Assembly: GCA_013115135.1 (NCBI GenBank)
Contig: JABANP010000020.1
Location: forward strand, 124,001 to 188,000
DNA from: Perkinsus olseni
Taxonomy: Eukaryota; Perkinsozoa; Perkinsida; Perkinsidae
Reading direction: 5' to 3'
DNA length: 64,000 nucleotides
Shown: positions 50,201-61,398 of the stretch, piece by piece
Layout of the letters: every line of letters starts with the position of its first letter
How positions within the stretch are numbered: position 1 is the first letter of the stretch
Position numbers and translations under genes: made by a program
The notes under the pieces: model-generated
Told to the model about the DNA's origin: nothing
The model's database searches: none
The model's input: only the letters and a program-made list of their open reading frames with translations

Positions 50201-52506
50201 CTGTAGTAGTAGGTACCACCCACTGAGGCACTCTACAGCCGCTACAATTATCAACAAGGCTGCGCAGCGGCACCACCTAGAAGTAGTGGTCCCCATTCGT
50301 GCTCGAAAGCTGCTAGACCTACAACATCCTCGTATGGTAGATTGAAGTCATCAGCCGAACAGAACGCAAGGGCCGCTCCGACGATCGTAGTCGCCGTGCC
50401 TGAGTCAAACAGCCTATCCCTATCACCCACTCGTCCACCCCTAAAGCGCACCTGTCTCATCCACTGGTTTGGCCAGCACTTTATCGTACCTTGTCACACG
50501 GCTCATAATGACGCAGGCAGGACTACCCGCGGGAGCTTACGTATGGTCCAGTAAGAAGTAACTGGTCATGCTGGTCACCACAGACAAGGAGGAGAATACA
50601 ATGCCCACCATAAGGAGGGCTTCTACAGTGGCGAAGCGTTGGAACCTAACACACTCGCCTGTGACAAAGAGGGAGAGGCATCCGTATTACCTCCTGCTGG
50701 CCATGACCGCTATAGCACTGGCTACACAGAGTAGGGCGATCTCCACTCCAACAAAGAGGAAGCCTGAGAGTGTATCACCATCTAAGCAACCGGAGGCGCT
50801 CTCGCGTCCCACCCAGCCGTATTCGTACGATCGATACCATCAGTGACGTTCCAGTATCAAGATACTGCTTGGATGTCTCGCTAACCTGGGGAATGACCAC
50901 TCTTAGACGCACATTGGCGGATATCCTGGCTACAGTTGAATAGACGTCCAGCAGTGACTGCGATATCGTGCTTATGTCGATGCCAGTGGACGCTAGCTTG
51001 TCCAGCACGTCCTGATGGCTCAGCACTTCCTCCAATAACATCACCATAGCATCGAGAGAAGATGCTGAAAAACACTCGGGTAGATGACACCTCCTCCTGA
51101 GCAAGGCTCACTCATCTCCGTTACGAACTTATCCAGAATCTGTAGAAACTCGTCCCAACCTCTGATGACCCGAACTTGATACGTCCAGGAGAGAGCTGTA
51201 ATCTGAAACAGAAGCATCAGGAATCCTCCCCGCCGCGATAGATGCCCTACCACAATGACAGCGATCGTGAGGAAGTAGAGGAGAAGCATCATTAGCGTCG
51301 ACCACTTAGAGTGGAACCCGCGTCCGAAGGAGGCCAGGAGTGGTCTCTCCAGGAACAGTGTGCGGAAGAGCACCTGATCAGCATCACCAGTACACTAGAA
51401 AGGTACGGGTGAATCCCTACAAACGCCGGTGCTGCGACAGCCATGATTGCAGAGAAGACCATAACCTGTGAAGACAGCATGTGTCGTCTCGAACCACCGA
51501 CTGATGTCACCGGAAGGGAGCTATCCACAGTGTCCTCTCTGATGTCCTGCAGTACTCGGCACCACTGCTGTGCAGTGTCACAGGATATGATAGGTTCGAA
51601 GAGCTTCGGGATGCCGATGACTATGAAACCGACTGGAGCATCCCCACTTTTGGAATAGACTTACTCATCACCACCAATACAGCGACGAAGGCTGCCACCG
51701 CCAGAACTCCGCCTAGTATCTTCAAGGCTCTATTGACTCGCCATTGCTGGTCTGTAAGGCACTGAAACAGACGCCATGGAGAGAGATATGAAGATCTTCA
51801 CACGCGTGACTCGACTTACTTTAATTTCGCAGCGAAGATGCAGATCTCGATTCGTTGATGTAACCACCGTCTTCCCTGGGTCGGTGAATTGGAAGGTGTA
51901 TGTTCCTGAGGTGGCGGCACAGTTGCTCGGCAGTGACTGCTTAGGAACCTAACCTGCTAGACGGGGCTCTCCACTGTAGATCGGAGCCGAAGCAGCATCC
52001 ATCGGGCTGCCGTCTTCTTTCGCCGATATGACCTATTCGGTGAACTCTTCGTCCAGGAACAAACAACCATGGACAACTACATTAACGAGAAGCCTATCCT
52101 TGTCATCAACCTCAAGTGGATGCTCTTTGTGGAACATTGCACCCGGAGGGGCGGGTGGGGACCAGCCGAAGCTGACGTAGTCACCCTTATCAACCGTAAT
52201 ATGCGACGGGCTCCAGTACACTTGGCCCTGAGTCGAGAAGCTTCTTCGAAAGTGGTCAAACAGAGCTACCCTCGTCCGCCAATGCCACCACTCCTTTCGG
52301 CACAGTGAGACATAGAAGTGCTGATCTTTGTGGTGTCGCTCCACTGCGTTCGTTGTCTTTGCAGGATCTTCTTCCTTTCCATCGACTTCCACAGCCACCG
52401 CCACAGGAGCGACCTCTTCCGGCCCCTCAGCAGGACAACCATCGCTGGACATCAATGAGGACATAGAACCACAACTGTTACAGCCTTGGGAGGTACTTAC
52501 CCTCAA
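47213..52506 (-). CDS. Multi-pass membrane protein with C-terminal PI-PLC-like phosphodiesterase domain
   Basis: Reading right to left: a hydrophilic head; a beta-rich block (YWSPSHITVDKGDYVSFGW, ~52130-52200; CAATSGTYTFQFTDPGK, ~51880-51930) shaped like a cupredoxin or Ig-like fold; then many hydrophobic segments (ILGGVLAVAAFVAVLVVM ~51700; VFSAIMAVAAPAFVGI; LLLYFLTIAVIVVG ~51260; FLFVGVEIALLCVASAIAV ~50720; VMTGIMALIFPAALFGGIWA ~48660; others at 48880-49450). The C-terminal domain begins with LPSTHNSF (~48315), then DHGIRGLLLDIYPHNS and RLCHGMCVLGALTLREE (~48090-48180), EVVIMLVNEYYG, INxxF-type FVNHFLS and SMIAVDFW, ending at 47213. The two histidines (THNSF, LCHG) and the acidic residue in LDIY are the expected catalytic set of PLC-like TIM-barrel phosphodiesterases. 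C2, PH and EF-hand domains of signalling PLC are absent. Substrate unknown. One gene is likely, but junctions at 49500-50250 and ~51950 are unresolved, so two genes are possible. Confidence 0.62.
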
Positions 52507-52586
52507 TGCAATAAGGTGACGAACACAACACTCGTACCGTTGAGAACGATTAACAAATTGGAGAAACCATCTCCGTTAAATATTAA

Positions 52587-53228
52587 CTACTTCGCCATAG
52601 TGCCAACGCAAGAGTACTTGGACTCGAACATCTGAGCCCAGTCATCGAGCTGATTCATCTCTTGCTTGGTCAACGCCTAAGGTACCCATCACTACTCCCA
52701 ACGACTCTCACTCGTACCAACCTCTCCATTGTCCTCTGAATCTTTGAGGATACCCTTTGCCAGCAACCGAGATGCATCACGGCCAGCAAAGATGTGATAC
52801 CTGTACCAACAAGTGGTGACACCGCACTTGATAAGACAATAGCTCACCCGCCGCCCGGGCCATAGAGATCCGCCTTAGTCCACACGTTATAAACTTTATC
52901 CTTGACCCCAATCAGGATCGGCGTGTTATCAGATCCGTCGTAAACTCTCAGTTCATTCGCCTGAGTCAAGATATTCTCTGAACAGTGCGAGACGCCGGAC
53001 TCACCGTCCAACCATCTCTAGCTGGTATGGTCATTCGTGCCACCAACCGCTCCCATTCCTCTTGCCTCCGACGCTCTCGGTAATCTTGATAAGTTTCATA
53101 CCTGGTGAAGGCAACCCGGATAGCTTTGAAGTCATCCAGTTCTCCCAGCCTTACAGAAAGTAAGCAGCCAGAACTCCGCCTACAACAGCCGCGGCGTCGG
53201 TCCACCTACTCGACGTATCTTTTGACAT
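52587..53228 (-). CDS. Cytochrome-b5-like heme/steroid-binding protein (MAPR/PGRMC family)
   Basis: Exons 53155-53228, 53005-53101, 52848-52960, 52722-52800 and 52587-52676 give 150 residues with all frames consistent (introns 53, 44, 47 and 45 nt). A single N-terminal membrane helix (WTDAAAVVGGVLAAYFL) is followed by a charged linker (YRERRRQEEWERL), then the MAPR-type cytochrome b5 fold: WTANELRVYDGSD, PILIGVKDKVYNV, YGPGGG, YHIFAGRDASRLLAKG, and the C-terminal DDWAQMFESKYSCVG. In this family heme is held by tyrosines rather than paired histidines; Tyr residues occur at the expected YGPGG and AGRDA sites. Members anchor in the ER or related membranes and support P450s and sterol metabolism. 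Confidence 0.93.
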
Positions 53229-53990
53229 CGTTTAGTGAAGAAAATTTTCTTCAAACCTGCCACTCGCCCCGGGTAACCTCCTATCTAGCACCCCGAGTTG
53301 TCGATGCTACAGGGTGTTTCAACAGAATTTCTATTTGGAAATAGATTTTCGATGCCGCAGAGTAGTTGAGGGTACGAGGTTTTTGAAGGCACTCATAAGG
53401 GAGTATCAAGTGCCACCAGAATCATTACCTTATCATCAGACGTTGAGGGGAAATCTAAATTTCAGAACGGAAAAGGAGTCATAATGGACGACGACAGATT
53501 TTACTTAATAATCGATCATTGACAGTTCCGGAGCTCACACATCAAAAACATCATTAATATGTGAGCTCTAGGGTCAACTAGACATTAACATCACTCGACA
53601 ACGCCTCCGGGCATGTCTTTTTTTGGTGGTAGAAGCCCCTCCCGGAGGCTTTCGGGATCGGCGGCCACCTCCGATCACTTCCCGCAATGGTTATACGAAA
53701 AGGCGCATTTGTCCTATGACACCTCGTGAAAGCAAAACATCCGCGGCGGTAAACAACTCCACAGGGGGCTATTGCTGGGAACGTGGCACGAGCTGGTGAC
53801 TGTCAGGCGGAGCGGTGACCATAAATGTACGTTTGAGGCTCCATTCAGAGAAACTTCTTGAGGATAAGATAACATAGCGCGAGGGTCACCAAGACGGCAC
53901 AGTTGATAACGGCTTGACCTGATAAACCATCTCATGATACAGCAACCGTTCAGATTTTTCTACCGGACGCGTTCCACTGCTCTTACATGA
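53229..53990. other. Intergenic, contains an inverted repeat
   Basis: 762 bp upstream of the MAPR gene. No coding frame recognised. An inverted repeat at about 53530-53569 is listed separately; a GC-rich patch follows at 53600-53690. Confidence 0.55.
53530..53569. repeat. Inverted repeat able to form a hairpin
   Basis: The arm GAGCTCACA and its exact complement TGTGAGCTC lie about 20 bases apart, and the pairing continues imperfectly by two to three bases. The loop is A/T rich. Function unknown; it sits in an intergenic gap. Confidence 0.75.
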
Positions 53991-54287
53991 TTAGAAGCCC
54001 AATGGACGAAGTACAGTACGTCTGGCGTTACACGCGGAGACAACACCCCAGAGTGGGGCGCCAGGTATGAGCGTAGCCTTTGGTTGATGGATCGCTATTG
54101 CCCGACTGTCGTCCCTTATCGGAGGAACCCCCGACCTACTCAACATAGGGTGTCCATCAAGTAACGAATCTTTCTTCTTTTCCTTCTCTAGCTCGACCCT
54201 AGCTTGCGATGCTGACGTCGGTAGCGGCTCCAGAGGGACAGCCTGGGCAGCGCTGACCTTGTTAGCTCTACGTCGTAGGAAGCCCAT
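53991..54287 (-). CDS. Possible small protein, unrecognised
   Basis: An open frame of 98 codons beginning MGFLRRRANKVSAAQAVPLE; the frame stays open upstream to 54545. Composition is plausible for coding (basic start, a short Lys/Glu helix QARVELEKEKKKDSLLDG), but no motif is recognised. It is divergent from the RNA-binding gene that starts at 54545. It may be a shadow of 5' flanking sequence. Confidence 0.28.
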   Translation of the reverse strand: MGFLRRRANKVSAAQAVPLEPLPTSASQARVELEKEKKKDSLLDGHPMLSRSGVPPIRDDSRAIAIHQPKATLIPGAPLWGVVSACNARRTVLRPLGF

Positions 54288-54544
54288 ACTGAGGAAATGG
54301 ATACTTTCAAAGGTGACACCTGTACGAGGACTACAGACAGCACGTCTCGCTTCGAGTACACGAGTGCGCAAGATCCAATTCCGAAAATTTGAGCGGAGCG
54401 AAGTTGCAGTTCGAAAAGCGCGCTTTGACTTGGTGACAGTCGTTATGGTGACAGTGGTGTTTTCAGCAGCGTAATTTGTACATCTGCATTTGTATTCCCC
54501 CTTTGCGGCTTTTGAAGATTGACTGAAGGATTGTGGCTGAAGCA

Positions 54545-56824
54545 ATGAGAAGTGCGTATTATGGCGATGCTCCCGGGGGGATGGACCCTTACGTCCCTCA
54601 ACAACAAGAACAGCAACAGCAACAACAACAGCATGGTAGCTTGGAGAAGGCCCCTCGTAAGCCCCTCTATCGTGGATATTTCAGCTTATGGTTGCCCTCC
54701 TGGGGGCGGTATCGGGGAACCTAAACCGTTCTTACCGGACACTCGGACTATGGATTCAGCCGCCTTGGAGCAGGTCGGCCCACACGACCGTTTCACTCAA
54801 AGCCTCATTGTCCCTCCTTCGATAGGTTGTCAACCAACTTGTCATGAATAGACAGAAGCAAATGCAGAGCGATGGAGCCAATGGTCATGTGGGTGATGGC
54901 TGCATTCCCCCCTCCCTCCACTCCCTGCCTTGTGTGCAGCATCCCCCGCTTGGCTTGCCGAGCTTGCCCTCTATTGGGACCTCTATTTCAACAGCTGCTG
55001 CTACTACTGGCAATGCGGCACCCACTCTTCCACCCTACAACGGTCATCCGGGAGGGACCGAGGCTCAACAGCAGGCTGTAGGTGGATGATTTTAAGTAGC
55101 TGAAGCTCGAAAGATCCCCAACAGGTGCAGCATATCTACTCCCATTTGATCAACTACTTCAATACAACCCAGGCAGTTGCAGGGAAGTTGTCAATGCCGT
55201 TCTCGGCAGTAAGTCCAGTGCCCTCTACTCAGCCGTTTGATGGTACGAGGCCCTTGTCTGTTCAGAGTGGTGGCGCTTATCCCTCAGCACCACCGCATCT
55301 ACCGAATTTCCCGCAGGTAGTACTAACAATCATCGATGGTGGTACTTGGAACCTCCTTTAAAGTCTCCCGGTATCTCCCCTGCCTCAGGTGGGGCTACCG
55401 CGGCTGCCCAGTGTGCCAGTCGTATCTGTCACCGTTGAGGGAGTTAACTTCAGCTATCAGTTGACAGAAGACGATCTGCGGAAAGTGAAACAGCCATGTC
55501 GTCGCGGCCTCCAGACCCGATTCCTTTTTCAACGATCAGGTGTTCTCTCGCTACGGTGAAGTACGGGAGGTCACCGTCAACCCGGATGGGGGGTCCGCGA
55601 TAATCCGTTTCTCGAGCATGGCCGAAGCGGACCATGCTGTCAGAGACTTGCACGGGAAGATGCTCAATGGGGTCCGAGGAAGCCTCAGCGTCCAATGGTA
55701 GCGCTATCGTAACCGAGTCGTAACCGAGATCAGAATGATCCTGCTGTCAGGCACAATCCCGGCGGCGGCGGTGACTCTTCCCCGATCGTGTCGGACTTGC
55801 CCCCACCCGCCTGGTTACACCCACCCCCTCCCTCATCGGTCGATAATAGGCCATACGCGCCCCCGCCCCCGCCGCGGCTCGCCTCCAACATCTCGGCTCC
55901 TCCGCCACCGCCACCTCCACCACCCCCTGCACCAATGGCCCAAAGTCTGCCCGGGACCACTGCGAACTGCAGCTTCCCGCCGCCTGCTTCTAGTATATCG
56001 TCACCGCACGATACTGGTATGGATGGTGGTAGAATAAGGAAGTACACATGCCGCTTCGAGATTGGCATTGAGAACGATAGGGAGTTTCACGTCGCCAGAC
56101 GACTGATAGGCCAGAAGGGCGCCAATATGAAGAGGATCGTCAAGCTGTCCGACGCCAAGCTCCGTCTCCGCGGCCAAGGCTCGGGCTTCCTCGAGGGTAC
56201 GGCTAAGCAGGAGTCCAATGAGCCTCTGCACATGTGCGTTTCGTGCAAGGACCCGGAGGGGTAAGTGTCTTATCTGAATCATTCGAGGTGGTAGTGAGGC
56301 GCTTCGTCAGGTACAGGATCGCAGTGGCGGAAATGCGCATGCTGTTAGAACAAGTTTATGGAGAGTATCGTCTCTTTTGCAAAGAGAGGAACATACCCTA
56401 TCCCGAAGACCTTCAAGTGCTCATTAAGGAGCATCCCTTGGTCTCAAGTCCGACGGCTCCGACTGATGCTTCGCCGGCTTCGGGCCAAGGCACCAGGAGA
56501 CGTGAAGGACGCCAGCAGAGCGGGTACTCCAGCTTCGAAAGGGGCCGCTCTGGCGAGCTGTGGAATGGTGGCGAGTTCCACCCAATTTTCGGTCCGAGCT
56601 ACGGAGGTGGTGCTGATCACTTCGAGATGCCACCTGGCATGCCATCTGTTGAGGAGATTGAACGTCTCATCGAAGAGAGGAACAACGCAAGAAGAGTGTG
56701 CAACTTCAAAGAAGCTGATAGAATCAGAGACCTACTCAGAGCTAATGGAATCGGCCTGATGGATGAGCCAGGCGGCCGAGGCAAAGGCTCTGAGGTCACT
56801 ACTTGGCGGTTCTGGCGCCAATAG
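54545..56824 (+). CDS. RNA-binding protein: RRM + KH + CysRS-like C-terminal motif
   Basis: Exons 54545-54656, 54685-54773, 54826-55077, 55125-55316, 55389-55484, 55540-55689, 55734-56260 and 56299-56824 give 647 residues with consistent phases (introns 28-72 nt). The N-terminus is Gln-rich (QQQEQQQQQQQ), then a Pro/Ser/Gly-rich stretch. A degenerate RRM follows (VEGVNFSYQLTEDDLRKVFS / RYGEVREVTVNPDGG / AIIRFSSMAEADHAVRDL). Then a proline-rich linker (10+ Pro), and an enlarged KH domain: EFHVARRLIGQKGANMKRIV with the GxxG loop as GQKG. The tail IEERNNARRVCNFKEADRIR...GSEVTTWR resembles the extreme C-terminus of bacterial-type cysteinyl-tRNA synthetase. It binds RNA by inference; the tail's role is unknown. 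The donor at 55690 is a choice; it removes an in-frame stop. Confidence 0.85.
54657..54684 (+). other. 28-nt intron in the RRM-KH gene
   Basis: GTAAGC...TTTCAG. Removing it joins EKAP to PYGCPPGGG in frame; without it the frame stops at 54722-54724. It has a clear pyrimidine/TTTCAG end but is half the length of its neighbours. Confidence 0.7.
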
Positions 56825-58390
56825 TGAATAAGGTAGCACTAGGCTCGACCGAGTGCCCTGCTCAGTCCTACCGTAGTTACTATCATCATGTCCTTCTATC
56901 CCGTGGTGGACGGCTTCATTATGTTATGTCAATATGCAAGGCTATCATCATCATATCAATCCGCCGGCTATTCTACTCTCGCCGCCCTTCACCGCTTCAA
57001 GTGTTTCCTGCATTGACCAGCAACAGCTCCTCCTCCTCCTACTGCTCCTACTGCTGCAGTTCAACAACCTTAGACGATACCCCACCGCCTCAGCGCGAGC
57101 TCAGGCATCTCGAATTGCGAGCAACTTCAACTACCACCACAACCACTATGCAGGTGTCTGTATTAATTCGCACCGTTGCACATTCGAGTGTCGGCTTTGT
57201 AACTCTCTTCGATGTGCTCTCTGTAGCGCCAGCCGAGGTGAATATATTCTTCCTCGTTCAAACGTATATGCAGACGTGGAAGGCAGTTCTTCTAGCGGGG
57301 CATTCTTCTCTCTTCTCCTTCTACGTTCTGCAGCCCACCTCTCGTAGTAGTCATGTTAGTCGTTTGTATGATGATGATGATGCATTATGGTGTTACTACT
57401 ACAAGGACTATTATTATTATTAACGCAACTGCAACATTGATGAATGTGCTGTGACTAGAATGATACGAATGCCGAATCTTATTATTATTATTATCACCAC
57501 AATGCTACCCACCCTTCTCCTACTCCTACTACTCATACACATGCACGGAAATGGTGACAAAACCTTAGGTTTGAGATGGTCGCATTTGAGCATGGTCGTT
57601 GATGATGGTGGCCGCCGGAACTACTATGCACATTGATTGTTATTGTCGTCACTGCTACTACCACACCTACCATAATATATGCACTAACCAGACCACCTCG
57701 AATTTTGTCTGATACTTTTCTTGTAGATGGTCTTCTACTCCCCCATAGTCGTCACTAGATCCAACTAATTAGAATAACAACAGCAAAAGTGCTTGTCGGT
57801 CACTAGGAATAGCAGCAGCAGCTGATGGTAGTGCTTAGAACCCCTTCATGTCTCTTCACACGGAGCCACCGGATACTACTAGTGCATGCCCCTTTGCAAA
57901 GGCTGTGTGCATGTTACGCCTCTTGAGCAGCCTGAGTGGTATTATCGGATGGTGGTCTTATCCGCCGTGCGGATGCGGTTACTCAAGTCACTGGCTACCG
58001 TTGATGCGATTATGATGATGGCCGGCAGTACCACTGATGATGTCGTCTGTCTTGGTTATATGCCTCCCTTTTCAACATTGCCTCTCTTGCGTTTGAAGTA
58101 TATGAGGAGGTTGGTGATGGTTCAGATCAGTACGAGAATCACCGGTAGTGAGATGGCAGCTGGGAGTACGGCTACCACCATTACCCCATCAATGCTTCCT
58201 CGCTTGTTACTCGCTGCTGGACTACACTTCTCTATCACTATCATGTGTACAGAATCTATTGATTGATGATGTCGATATCTCGGTATTTCAGCTATGAGAA
58301 CTCATGACCTCCAATCAGCAATCTCGGACACTGATTGTCAGGCACCGATTAGGAGGCTCGTGATGTACACGCAGTTTTTTTATCGCAACA
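56825..58390. other. Long intergenic stretch, low complexity
   Basis: About 1.57 kb without a gene I can support. It is rich in TCC/TCT/TAC and ATT/GAT triplet runs, including ATT repeats at 57478-57494 and GAT repeats near 57368. Long open frames on plus (56803-57423, 57886-58266) reflect this composition and show no conserved motif. Confidence 0.55.
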
Positions 58391-59417
58391 ATGTTAGTTT
58401 CAGACAAAGTTGAGTCCCGACACCGACCAGCGGGCTCATGGGAAGACGCCAAGGTGCAGGCGAGAGAGGTAGCACTCAAGGCCAAGTGGTAGGATCAGCG
58501 GTCGTCACCTCAGATGGTACGTTGTACTGACGCTGGTATCAGCGAGCTAGCCCGGATAGTAGCGACGATCAGAGAGGAGGGGGACAAGCAGGCTCCGTAC
58601 GGGGAAGCGAAAATGAAGGTTAGCGCTGTATAAATGGCAGTCTGAAGGACAGTCTGGCCAGGTCGTAGCTAACCTCCGAGTTTCAATCGGCGAAAATCTC
58701 GTCGATCTGGAATCGGCAATACGGAACATGAGCGAATTCGCTAGCTCGACCGCTCAGCGTGCCCAGCTCCAGCGTGAGCAGGGCATACTACAGGTTAGAC
58801 CAACGACGCTAGTGTGCAGTCTCCGGAGAAGTGTTCGTCTTGTTGCCAGGACCTTCGTCAGCAGTACAAACGGCTCTCCAGTAGCGTCGACGCATCCTTC
58901 CAGCATGCCCGCCTGATGGGAACCGCTACTGGCCAGGAGAGTGAGAGCCGCGGGGGAGATGACGATGAGCGTAGGCTCCGCTGGAGCTGGGTATGGTCGA
59001 GCTAGGATGCCTCAGGGAACCTTCTCCGGGAACGGAGTGGGATAGAATCTTCCATCCGCGAGCTGGACGACATGTACTCATCCGCAGCAGGGACACGGAA
59101 CAAGATGCAGCAGCAGAACAGCATTCTATCGAAGGTGAAAGGGAAGCTGTTGGTCGTAGGTAAGGACAGGGCAAAATGGCGTCACCTGCGTATATGGTGT
59201 CACCCGCAGGTACTTCCCATCTTCCAAGTGTCAACGACTTAGTAAAGCGGATACACAATCGGCAGCTCAGAGACAGAATAATTCTAGGTGAGCTAGCCAG
59301 GGACCCGGGGAGCGTAGAACTGCCTTGCAAAGTTTGCAGCGGGGACTGGGCCCTGTCTCCTCAGGTACTGTTTTCGGTATTTGCCTTTGTTTCACCATTT
59401 GGTATGAGTTCCTCTAG
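58391..59417 (+). CDS. GOSR1: Golgi Qb-SNARE GS28/GOSR1
   Basis: Exons 58391-58485, 58543-58618, 58662-58793, 58850-58970, 59016-59159, 59210-59287 and 59365-59417 give 232 residues, the normal GS28 length, with phases that close exactly. The N-terminus has SWEDAKVQAREVALKA (the family's W..LR.QAR..E pattern), then coiled-coil helices. The SNARE region contains LLRERSGIESSIRELDDMY, AAGTRNKMQQQNSIL and SVNDLVKRIHNRQLRDRIIL, followed after a 77-nt intron by the membrane anchor TVFGICLCFTIWYEFL. GS28 is the Qb SNARE in ER-Golgi and intra-Golgi fusion. The zero-layer Gln is expected near QQQNSIL. The last intron puts the tail anchor in its own small exon. Confidence 0.9.
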
Positions 59418-59527
59418 TCGAATCCCAAGTGCAGCCATCATTGGGCCCCTGTTGCGCTGTGGCTGGAACCATATCGTGTTCGTTGCAGGATTGTTTTACT
59501 GTATACTCCGTGGGTGTTGGGGTGACC

Positions 59528-61253
59528 ATGACGATATCTCAAACGAGATACCGTCCGCGCGACCTCCCTTGGAGTAGCTCTCCTTCTGGGGAAGGATCCT
59601 CATCTGCGGTACCGACTGCGGACCCTGAGCCTGCTGAAGCCTTCCGGCCAGCGCCGGACTGGCCCGACCGGCATGCCTCTCTGTGTGCACAGCCTGGTTC
59701 CGTACAGAGGAAGGTATTAGCCTCCAGGCAGATGAGAGGTTGCATAGTTACGCAAGAGCTGCGGGAAGTAGGTGCCGCTCACTAGCAAGGCGTACCTTTC
59801 CCTCCTCGCAGATCCGCTTTCCTCCTCCTCACAAAGCGGCGAGGCTGTGCTCGCTGGCGGAGTTGTCACCAGAATACTCAGAGTCCAGCAGTCCGGCAGC
59901 AGCACCAATAACCCCTCTGTTGCTGACTCACTCCCCAGATGTGGCTGAGGTCTCGACCTCGAGTTCGGCCAGGTCCCACAGCGATGCACTAGTCCCTCGT
60001 TCGGTGCTGCCGTTCAAGAAAGGCATCATCACTGACGAGGAGGTGCACTCGCTCAAGATTGACCGCCGGAGACTGCAGTGTTACCTGGAGTACGGCCGCG
60101 CTGCATCGTCATCTCGGTGGAGCTTGCCTTTCTTCGCAGTTCCTCACTGTCCTCTCCGTCCCCCAGTCAGCCCAGCAATGCTCAGGAGTTTCCAGGGCAC
60201 GGGCATAGCCTGAGGGGGCCCTTGCCGCCCATTGATCCGGCATCGAGGAAGCGCAGGAGATCGCATGTCGAGTACCCTACCACTCATGGGGATGCCGAAG
60301 GTGGAAGTACCCGAGGGGTTTTCTCTGATTTATGCAACTCTTAGGTGTCCCTTTGATACCGAGCGCGGTGGTTAGTGTGGGGCCAGGCGCCATAGGTAGT
60401 GCTCTTAACTTCGCCCTCTACTCGGTGCATCGTTCTTCGCTCAGTGCCAGCCACCAACGGTTACAGAGTGCTCGATCGGCCCGCCCCTCTTGACCTCCGA
60501 GGCCAGTCCGTCTTGCTGCTGGGGATGGTCTATGCTAATGAGAAGCGGCGGCTATGGTACTGTGATGATCTTCTTTCGCTCGGCGTGATTTTCCCTGCTG
60601 CCTTAGTGAAGGGCAAGGTATGCGTGACACGCTGAGGATCGTAGCCTTGGAGGACCACTTCCGCTGCCAAGTCTACACGGTGGACAAAACTCATCCGGAG
60701 CGGGTGGGCCGTCTCTGGGCAGCGCTGGTACCGCCGTCATTCTCAGCCGCTCAGGTCGGCTATGTGACGGAGGGTGGTCCAAGGCATGTCCAAACCAACT
60801 TCAATGACCCTCGGCGAATGCTCAGCTCGTTCCAGGAGGCTTGGGGAGCTGAGGTGGGTCCGCGACACGTCTCGCCTTCGCACTCCCCCTCCTCTCAGGG
60901 ACGCAAGCAATTCTGCCTGATTGCTCTGGACTACTTTCGAAGCCCAGCCGGCTGGTCCGAGACGAAGTACCGCACTACTTCCTCTAATGATCCTGACTCA
61001 TCTTGCTTCTCGCAGTTGGAGCAGGACCTTCTTTGACCACACTCTACCAGCCCTGTGTACAGAGGGTTGGATGCCTAGCAATGGACGACTGATACTACCT
61101 AACACTACCTGCACTATGGATGGTGTCCTGGCCTCCGACGATCTGCAGGCCTGCTTTCATGTACGGAGTCGCATGGAATTAACTGGGGCTGGCTCATCAC
61201 ACATCAACCTCGGTTGCCCTCAGGTAGCGGTGCTGCAGGACCCCAAACGATAA
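59528..61253 (+). CDS. Unrecognised protein with a Rossmann/methyltransferase-like C-terminal half
   Basis: A chain of exons can be read: from 59528, intron 59714-59811, a candidate 23-nt intron 60117-60139, then introns at about 60312-60355, 60392-60440, 60620-60655 and 60853-60898, and one at about 60968-61016, ending at 61253. The N-terminal half is Ser/Pro/Ala-rich and includes VLPFKKGIITDEEVHSLKID and a basic RKRRR patch. The C-terminal half has alternating strands and helices: RGQSVLLLGMVYANEKRRLW, DHFRCQVYTVD, QFCLIALDYFRSPAGW and ALCTEGWMPSNGRLILPN, the spacing of a SAM-methyltransferase-like fold. No motif I I can name is intact. It lies 110 bp after GS28. Confidence 0.5.
60117..60139 (+). 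other. Candidate 23-nt intron
   Basis: GTGGAGCTTGCCTTTCTTCGCAG has a GT start, a pyrimidine tract and a CAG end. Removing it joins the frame of the preceding exon to the Ser/Pro-rich frame that follows. Other explanations for the frame change are possible. Confidence 0.4.
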
Positions 61254-61398
61254 CCCGTTATGGGCGGCCACGCGAGCGCTGGAGACTGATGGGAAGTAGG
61301 TGACTCCTCGATAGTCAGGCAGAGCCTCACTGGCTGCGGTGTTCGTCCTTTTCTCAAGATAGCGTCGCCGCTGGCTCAACCCGTACTATGCTTAGGCT

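Noticed and set aside
56803..57423. 206-codon open frame overlapping the end of the RRM-KH gene
   Set aside because: Ser/Tyr/Thr/Ser triplet-run composition; it arises from low-complexity TAC/TCC repeats and has no conserved block.
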